Origin: an uncultured Treponema sp.
Lineage (GTDB): Bacteria > Spirochaetota > Spirochaetia > Treponematales > Treponemataceae
Assembly: GCA_947165895.1 (NCBI GenBank)
Contig: CAMVCB010000001.1
Location: 1 to 64,000, forward strand
Direction: 5' to 3'
DNA length: 64,000 nucleotides
The notes below the pieces were generated by a model, which saw nothing but the letters and a program-made list of their open reading frames with translations, had not been told where the DNA came from and ran no database searches. Below are positions 58,527 to 64,000 of this stretch, in pieces (the stretch's first letter is position 1; the number at the start of each line of letters is the position of its first letter). The position numbers were made by a program, and so were the translations under genes.

Positions 58527-61500
58527 ATGAAAAACTATTATGAAAATCCGGAAATACAGTCTTTAAATCGTCTTCCCAGCAGAAGTCACCTTATTCCATT
58601 TGAAAGTGCAAAAAAAGCCCTTATTGAATGTGCGGAAGGACCTGAAAATCACACAAAATCAGAATCTTCTTATATAAAATACCTTGACGGTAAGTGGGAT
58701 TTTTTCTTTTCTGAAAATCCGGATATTTCATTCAGCGAGGTAAAAAAATGGGACAAAATCAACGTTCCCGGAACCTGGACTCTGCAGGGCTGGGATAAGC
58801 CCCACTACACCAACGTCCAGATGCCTTTTGATAACATTCCGCCAAATGTCCCTCGTACAAATCCTACGGGACTTTACCGTCTGAAAGTGGCCCTTCCCCG
58901 CCAATGGGCCGGCCGCCGCGTAGTTCTTCATATCGGCTCCGCAGAAAGTGTCTGCGTTTTATATGTAAACGGAATTGAAGCCGGAATGAGTAAGGACACC
59001 CGCCTTCCCTGCGAGTTTGACATTACTTCATATTGCGGCGCTGCCGCTTCTACCGGGGATGAAATTACAATCGACATAAAGGTTATCCGCTATTCAGATG
59101 CTTCTTTTGTGGAAGACCAGGATCAGTGGTGGTTTGGCGGCATTCACAGAAGCGTGTATTTATATAGTACAGAAAACGTTTTTATTTCTGATATTGAAGC
59201 CCTTTCAAAGCTTGATACAAATGCAAGTGTGATTGCGGCAGACGTAGACCCTATAAAAAACACCTTCCATGAGGATAAAAATGCTCCGACTTATAAGGCC
59301 GGCGACAAGGCAGCGGGTATCATTCCCCTTTACCTTACCCTTGGCCGCTCTGATTTGAAGTCTGATACGGCACGTTTTAATCATTCTGATAACGATAAGC
59401 TTGAATACGTTGTAAAATATTCAGTTTACGAGCTGGCAGGCAGCGTGCAGAAGGGAGAAGCCGGAAAAGAAGTTGCGGAAGGCTGGACTGCGGGAAAAAT
59501 GAATCTGCGCATGAATCTTAATCAGATACGCACAAAAATCACAGTTAAAAATCCAAAGCTCTGGTCTTCTGAAAAGCCAAACCTTTACCTTGTGAACGTA
59601 AGCCTGCACGAATCTGACGGGGGAAAGCCGGGCCGTCATATTGAATCAGTCTGCTTTACCACAGGCTTTAAGGCAGTGCAGATTAAGGGCCGCGAGCTTC
59701 TTATTAATGGTAAAAAAGTATTTATTAAGGGTGTAAACCGCCACGAACACAGCCAGCTTCACGGAAAGACCTTGACCACAGAAGAAATGGTAAAGGACAT
59801 TCATATCATGAAGTCCTATAATTTTAATGCCGTGCGCACCTGCCACTACCCGGATGATGAGCGCTGGTATGAGCTTTGCAACCGCTACGGTCTTTATATT
59901 CTTGATGAAGCGAATATTGAAAATCACGCAAATTATGATGTGATTACAAGAAGCGATGAATGGACAAATGCCTACATGCAGCGCATTATGCGAATGGTTC
60001 GCCGCGATAAAAACAACGTTTGTATTTTCGGCTGGTCGCTGGGAAACGAAAGCGGTGACGGTCAGAATCAGGTTGCGGCCTGTGAATGGATTCGCAGGGT
60101 TGATCATACCCGCCTTGTTCATTATGAGGGCTTTGTACGTCCGCCTTTTACCCAGGGGGATTTTACCCTTGATTCTCTTGGACGGGGAAAGGGCCTTACA
60201 GATTTCATAGGCCCTATGTATCCTTCTATTGCCCTGATAAAAGAATACGCTGCCACACGAGAGGATTACCGCCCTGTTATTATGTGTGAATATTCTCACG
60301 CCATGGGTAATGCAAACGGTTCCCTTGCCGACTACTGGCGGGCAATTTATAATACACCGGGCTTACAGGGCGGCTTTATCTGGGACTGGATTGACCAGGG
60401 ACTGGCGGCAGAAGAAGCTGCTGGAGCATCCGGTCAGCCTCAGGGAGGAAAATACTGGAAATACGGAGGAGACTTTGGTGACAAGCCAAGTGATTACGAC
60501 TTCTGCTTAAACGGAATTATGTTCCCTGACCAGACTACAAAGCCTGCCATGGAAGAATGCCGCAAGGTATTTGCCCCTGTCTGCTTTAGGGAAATTGATA
60601 AAAAAAGCGGCAGCTTTGAAGTTACAAACAATTTTGATTTTTCTGACCTGGCAAATGTGCTTTTAAACTGGAAGATTTTGAAAAACGGAGCCAGCGTAAA
60701 AAAAGGAGTGATTCACCTTTCTGATTTTAAGCTTTTACCCGGCCAAAAAAAAGAAATCCACCTTCCATGCGAAGATTTTATTACCAAAAACGATGCAGAG
60801 TACATTCTGAACATCGATTTCAGCTATGATAAGGCAACTTCTTTTGCTCCTGCAGGCTGGATTTTCGGCTGTGACCAGGTAATTTTAAACAAGGCTGACT
60901 TAGCTTCTACGGTTTTTGAAAAGGCCAAAAATGATAAATCAAAGTCTTCTGATCTTGCCCTTATCAAGCATTTTGCGGTCCGCCTTGAACCGGAGATTTT
61001 CCGCTCCCTTACAGAAAACGAATGCGTAAAAAGAGAGCTTCCGAATATTAATGCAAGCCCTGTTCCATTTGCCTTCTATAATAAACCTACAATTGAATGG
61101 CTTAACAAAGACCTGCCGGGTGCTATTGTAGAAAACACAGGCTGCGGAGAATATGAAATCTATAGTGGAAGCAAGGCGGCCGGCGGAAAGGAAAAGCTTG
61201 CGGCCTGCAAGCTTAAATATGAAGATGTAAAATCACCTTTGGGAAGTCCTGCAATCAAAGTTTCCTGCGAGTTTGAGCTGACCAAAGCCTTAAGCGAGTT
61301 TCCTCGTGCAGGACTGGCATTAAAGATTTCTGCCGCCTATGACAGCGTAACCTGGTATGGCCGGGGTCCACACGAATGCTATTCAGACCGAAAGGACGGC
61401 GCAATGAAAGGCCTTTTCTCAAAAAAGGCTGAGCAACTTGAAGTTCCCTATATTGTTCCTCAGGAAAACGGCAGCCGCTGTGACACAAACTACCTCTGCC

Positions 61501-61784
61501 TTGAAGGAAACGGACTTGTGCCCCTTCACATCCAGAGCGAAAGTTCCTTCAGCTTTAATTACAGCCGCTACACAGAGGCTGATTTATGGAAGTGCGAACA
61601 CAGAAGCGAGCTTACGCCGACCTGCGGGAACGGAAATGCAGGCGCAGGCGCGAAGGAGGGCTTTTATACCCTGCACCTGGATGCCGCAATCCGCGGGGTG
61701 GGAACCGGTGCCTGCGGCCCTGACACCCTGGAAGAATACAGAATCAGACCGGGTAAGTATAAGATGGAATTTATAATTTACTAA
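58527..61784 (+). CDS. lacZ: Beta-galactosidase (GH2, LacZ type)
   Basis: KGVNRHEHSQLHGKTLTTEEMVKDIHIMKSYNFNAVRTCHYPDD, GWSLGNESGDG, CEYSHAMGNANGSLADYW. Confidence 0.93.
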   Translation: MKNYYENPEIQSLNRLPSRSHLIPFESAKKALIECAEGPENHTKSESSYIKYLDGKWDFFFSENPDISFSEVKKWDKINVPGTWTLQGWDKPHYTNVQMPFDNIPPNVPRTNPTGLYRLKVALPRQWAGRRVVLHIGSAESVCVLYVNGIEAGMSKDTRLPCEFDITSYCGAAASTGDEITIDIKVIRYSDASFVEDQDQWWFGGIHRSVYLYSTENVFISDIEALSKLDTNASVIAADVDPIKNTFHEDKNAPTYKAGDKAAGIIPLYLTLGRSDLKSDTARFNHSDNDKLEYVVKYSVYELAGSVQKGEAGKEVAEGWTAGKMNLRMNLNQIRTKITVKNPKLWSSEKPNLYLVNVSLHESDGGKPGRHIESVCFTTGFKAVQIKGRELLINGKKVFIKGVNRHEHSQLHGKTLTTEEMVKDIHIMKSYNFNAVRTCHYPDDERWYELCNRYGLYILDEANIENHANYDVITRSDEWTNAYMQRIMRMVRRDKNNVCIFGWSLGNESGDGQNQVAACEWIRRVDHTRLVHYEGFVRPPFTQGDFTLDSLGRGKGLTDFIGPMYPSIALIKEYAATREDYRPVIMCEYSHAMGNANGSLADYWRAIYNTPGLQGGFIWDWIDQGLAAEEAAGASGQPQGGKYWKYGGDFGDKPSDYDFCLNGIMFPDQTTKPAMEECRKVFAPVCFREIDKKSGSFEVTNNFDFSDLANVLLNWKILKNGASVKKGVIHLSDFKLLPGQKKEIHLPCEDFITKNDAEYILNIDFSYDKATSFAPAGWIFGCDQVILNKADLASTVFEKAKNDKSKSSDLALIKHFAVRLEPEIFRSLTENECVKRELPNINASPVPFAFYNKPTIEWLNKDLPGAIVENTGCGEYEIYSGSKAAGGKEKLAACKLKYEDVKSPLGSPAIKVSCEFELTKALSEFPRAGLALKISAAYDSVTWYGRGPHECYSDRKDGAMKGLFSKKAEQLEVPYIVPQENGSRCDTNYLCLEGNGLVPLHIQSESSFSFNYSRYTEADLWKCEHRSELTPTCGNGNAGAGAKEGFYTLHLDAAIRGVGTGACGPDTLEEYRIRPGKYKMEFIIY

Positions 61785-61815
61785 GGACTTCGTCAGATAA
61801 GACCAAAGGTCTTAT

Positions 61816-63825
61816 CTACATCTGACTCTTCAGCTTATCAAGGAAGTTACTGAACATTTCGCCGGTTTCTTCTTCGGTAGGCTCCGGGTCCGGCTCGTGG
61901 TATTCAACAAGATTTGCAGGAATTTCATCTAAAAAGCGGCTTGGCTCACTTTCTACTGTCATCTGCATTTTCCGCCTTTTCTGGCAGGCTGTCATAAAAA
62001 GCTTGTCCCGTGCCCGGGTAATTGCAACATAAAAGAGCCTTCTCTCTTCTTCTACGTCGCCGCCGTTTTCTTCAACCGAGCGGGCATGAGGAATGAGGCC
62101 TTCTTCAACACCCGCAATAAAGACAACCGGAAATTCCAGTCCCTTTGACGCGTGAATTGTCATCAGATTTACCTTACCGCTTACAGCTTCATCATCCATA
62201 TCATCGCTGGACATAAGGGTAACGCGGTTTAAGTAAGCGTAGAGGTTTGCATTCATGTTTTCCGGGTTATTTTCCCAGCGTTCAATCATACCGACAAACA
62301 TTTCGATATTATTAAGCTTAAAGCGGACTGCCTTTTCACTTTTAGGATATTCTGTAATCAGATAATCCCTGTAGTTGATGTCTTCTACCAGCTGGCGGAC
62401 TTTGTTTGCAAGACCACGGCCACTCAAAAGCTTCTGGCGATGACTTTCTATCAGATTTACAAATTCTTCCAGATCCTGCTTAAGGGTATCACTTGCCTCG
62501 GATGCTTCTGCATGAATAAGATAGTCAATTGCATTCCAGAGGGTACAGCCGTTTAATTCAGCCGCATCGTTTATAACCTGAATTGCGGCCCGTCCGATTC
62601 CCCGGCGGGGAGTATTAATGATTCGCAGCAAATTTATATCATCATCATGGTTAGAAATTACGCGAAGATAGCTGATAACGTCCTTAATTTCCTTGCGCTC
62701 AAAAAAGGAGGTTCCGCCGCTCATAGTATATGGAATGTTGTTCTGTAAAAGTGCCTCTTCAATAAAGCGGCTCTGGGTATTTGCCCGGATCAGGATTCCA
62801 AAATCATCAAATTTTCTTTTTTCTTCTGCCGCAATTCCAAGAATTGATTCCGCAATAAAATCTGCCTCATCAGTTTCATTTTCCGGCATAAAGATTTCAA
62901 TAGGCTTTCCGGCTCCGTTTCCACTCCAGAGCTTTTTATCCTTGCGGTTGGTGTTGTGGGAAATTACCCCGTTTGCGGCATCGAGAATTGTTCCTGTTGA
63001 ACGGTAATTCTGTTCCAGGCGGATTTCGGTAACGTCAAAATCGTGTTCAAAGTTTACTATATTCTGGTAGTCAGCACCACGCCAGCTGTAAATGGACTGG
63101 TCATCATCACCTACAACAGCGACGTTTTTATCTGCCAGAAGATGCATGAGCTCATACTGCTGATGACTGGTATCCTGAAACTCATCTACCATTATGTATT
63201 TAAAACGCTCCCGGTAACGGGCAAGAACATCAGGATTTTCGCGGAAAAGCTTTATTGGCAGTACGATAAGGTCATCAAAATCAACAGCATTGTAAAGTTT
63301 AAGTCCTTCCTGGTAGCATTCATAAAGAGGACGGTACATATCATTTGCTGTTTCCCAGGTTTTACGGCCGGTTTTAATATTGGAAATCAGCTGACCGATT
63401 TTATAAATATCCAGGGCTTCTGGGCTGTATTTAAGCTCGCGGCCACATTCCTTAATCAGGGCAACGCGGTCTGTTTCATCATAAATAGAAAAGTTTTCGC
63501 GGTAACCAAGCTTTTCAATATCCTGCCTCAAAACCTTAACTCCAAAGGCATGAAAGGTGGAAACAGTAAGATTCTGCAGCTTTCTCTGAGTTAAATCCTT
63601 TATTCGCTCTTCCATTTCCTTTGCGGCCTTGTTGGTAAAAGTCAGGGCGAGAATCTGACTCTGAGGAATGCCCTTATCCAGCATGTGGGCAATTCTGAAT
63701 GTAATTACGCGGGTTTTTCCGGAGCCTGCTCCCGCAATAATCAAAATGGCGCCTTCAGTCGTAACAACGGCGCGGTACTGTTCGGGATTCAGCTCCTTTT
63801 TTAAGCTTTCAAGATCAATAGCCAT
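61816..63825 (-). CDS. pcrA: UvrD/PcrA-type ATP-dependent DNA helicase
   Basis: LNPEQYRAV, GAGSGKTRVITFRI, VDEFQDTSHQQYEL, MTIHASKGLEFPVVFIAGVEEGLIPHARS. Confidence 0.92.
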   Translation of the reverse strand: MAIDLESLKKELNPEQYRAVVTTEGAILIIAGAGSGKTRVITFRIAHMLDKGIPQSQILALTFTNKAAKEMEERIKDLTQRKLQNLTVSTFHAFGVKVLRQDIEKLGYRENFSIYDETDRVALIKECGRELKYSPEALDIYKIGQLISNIKTGRKTWETANDMYRPLYECYQEGLKLYNAVDFDDLIVLPIKLFRENPDVLARYRERFKYIMVDEFQDTSHQQYELMHLLADKNVAVVGDDDQSIYSWRGADYQNIVNFEHDFDVTEIRLEQNYRSTGTILDAANGVISHNTNRKDKKLWSGNGAGKPIEIFMPENETDEADFIAESILGIAAEEKRKFDDFGILIRANTQSRFIEEALLQNNIPYTMSGGTSFFERKEIKDVISYLRVISNHDDDINLLRIINTPRRGIGRAAIQVINDAAELNGCTLWNAIDYLIHAEASEASDTLKQDLEEFVNLIESHRQKLLSGRGLANKVRQLVEDINYRDYLITEYPKSEKAVRFKLNNIEMFVGMIERWENNPENMNANLYAYLNRVTLMSSDDMDDEAVSGKVNLMTIHASKGLEFPVVFIAGVEEGLIPHARSVEENGGDVEEERRLFYVAITRARDKLFMTACQKRRKMQMTVESEPSRFLDEIPANLVEYHEPDPEPTEEETGEMFSNFLDKLKSQM

Positions 63826-63826
63826 T

Positions 63827-64000
63827 TTACTTAAGAGCCTTTGCAATCTGTTCTGCTACATAAAGACCGCTTGCAGAAGACTGACTTAAAGAATGTGTCC
63901 AGCCTGAACCGTCGCCGATAAAATAAAGTCCTTCAAAGCCCTTTGCCCGCAGGTGCTCATCTACGTCAACGGTGTTGTTATAGAATTTACATTCAACTCC
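63827..64000 (-). CDS. FAD-dependent dehydrogenase, C-terminus only (runs off the window)
   Basis: Reverse frame gives GVECKFYNNTVDVDEHLRAKGFEGLYFIGDGSGWTHSLSQSSASGLYVAEQIAKALK*. Confidence 0.65.
   Translation of the reverse strand, partial: GVECKFYNNTVDVDEHLRAKGFEGLYFIGDGSGWTHSLSQSSASGLYVAEQIAKALK

Noticed and set aside
59646-60299. 217 aa minus-strand ORF inside lacZ
   Set aside because: Antisense to a strongly supported GH2 gene; no independent family motif or RBS seen.

Overview
The 64 kb window is consistent with a Treponema-type spirochaete, judged from its spirochaete flagellar genes (FlbB-like, FliK, FlgD, FlgE) and eukaryotic-type hexokinase. From left to right it holds five main parts. 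(i) A defence-rich edge with a DUF3990 remnant, an IetAS-like AAA ATPase plus S8 protease pair, and AbiH. (ii) A ~24 kb minus-strand surface-polysaccharide (O-antigen-like) locus containing rmlBACD, gmd/fcl, an RfbH/ColD-like PLP enzyme with the catalytic Lys replaced by His, glycosyltransferases, Wzx, Wzy, and a dTDP-3-formamido-sugar branch. An EVE-like plus GIY-YIG-like gene pair sits inside it. (iii) An accessory junction at ~31-38.6 kb with an AAA ATPase plus PD-(D/E)XK-like pair, a lysin/holin remnant between near-identical direct repeats, a GNAT/small-ORF TA-like pair, a NusG-paralogue (LoaP-like) with a MarR-like regulator, and a GxxExxY gene framed by inverted repeats. (iv) ABC/FtsX, Wzz-like and flagellar genes. 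(v) Hexokinase, a two-component pair, a sugar ABC transporter, LacZ and PcrA. The most unusual signal is a set of at least three dispersed intergenic hairpin families (called R1, R2 and R3 here). In each, the loop and flanks are conserved while the stem arms differ between copies but stay complementary, which is covariation visible within one window. A second lead is a LoaP-like regulator with a plausible promoter and hairpin leader upstream of the polysaccharide operon. All calls were made by eye; no searches or folding programs were run.
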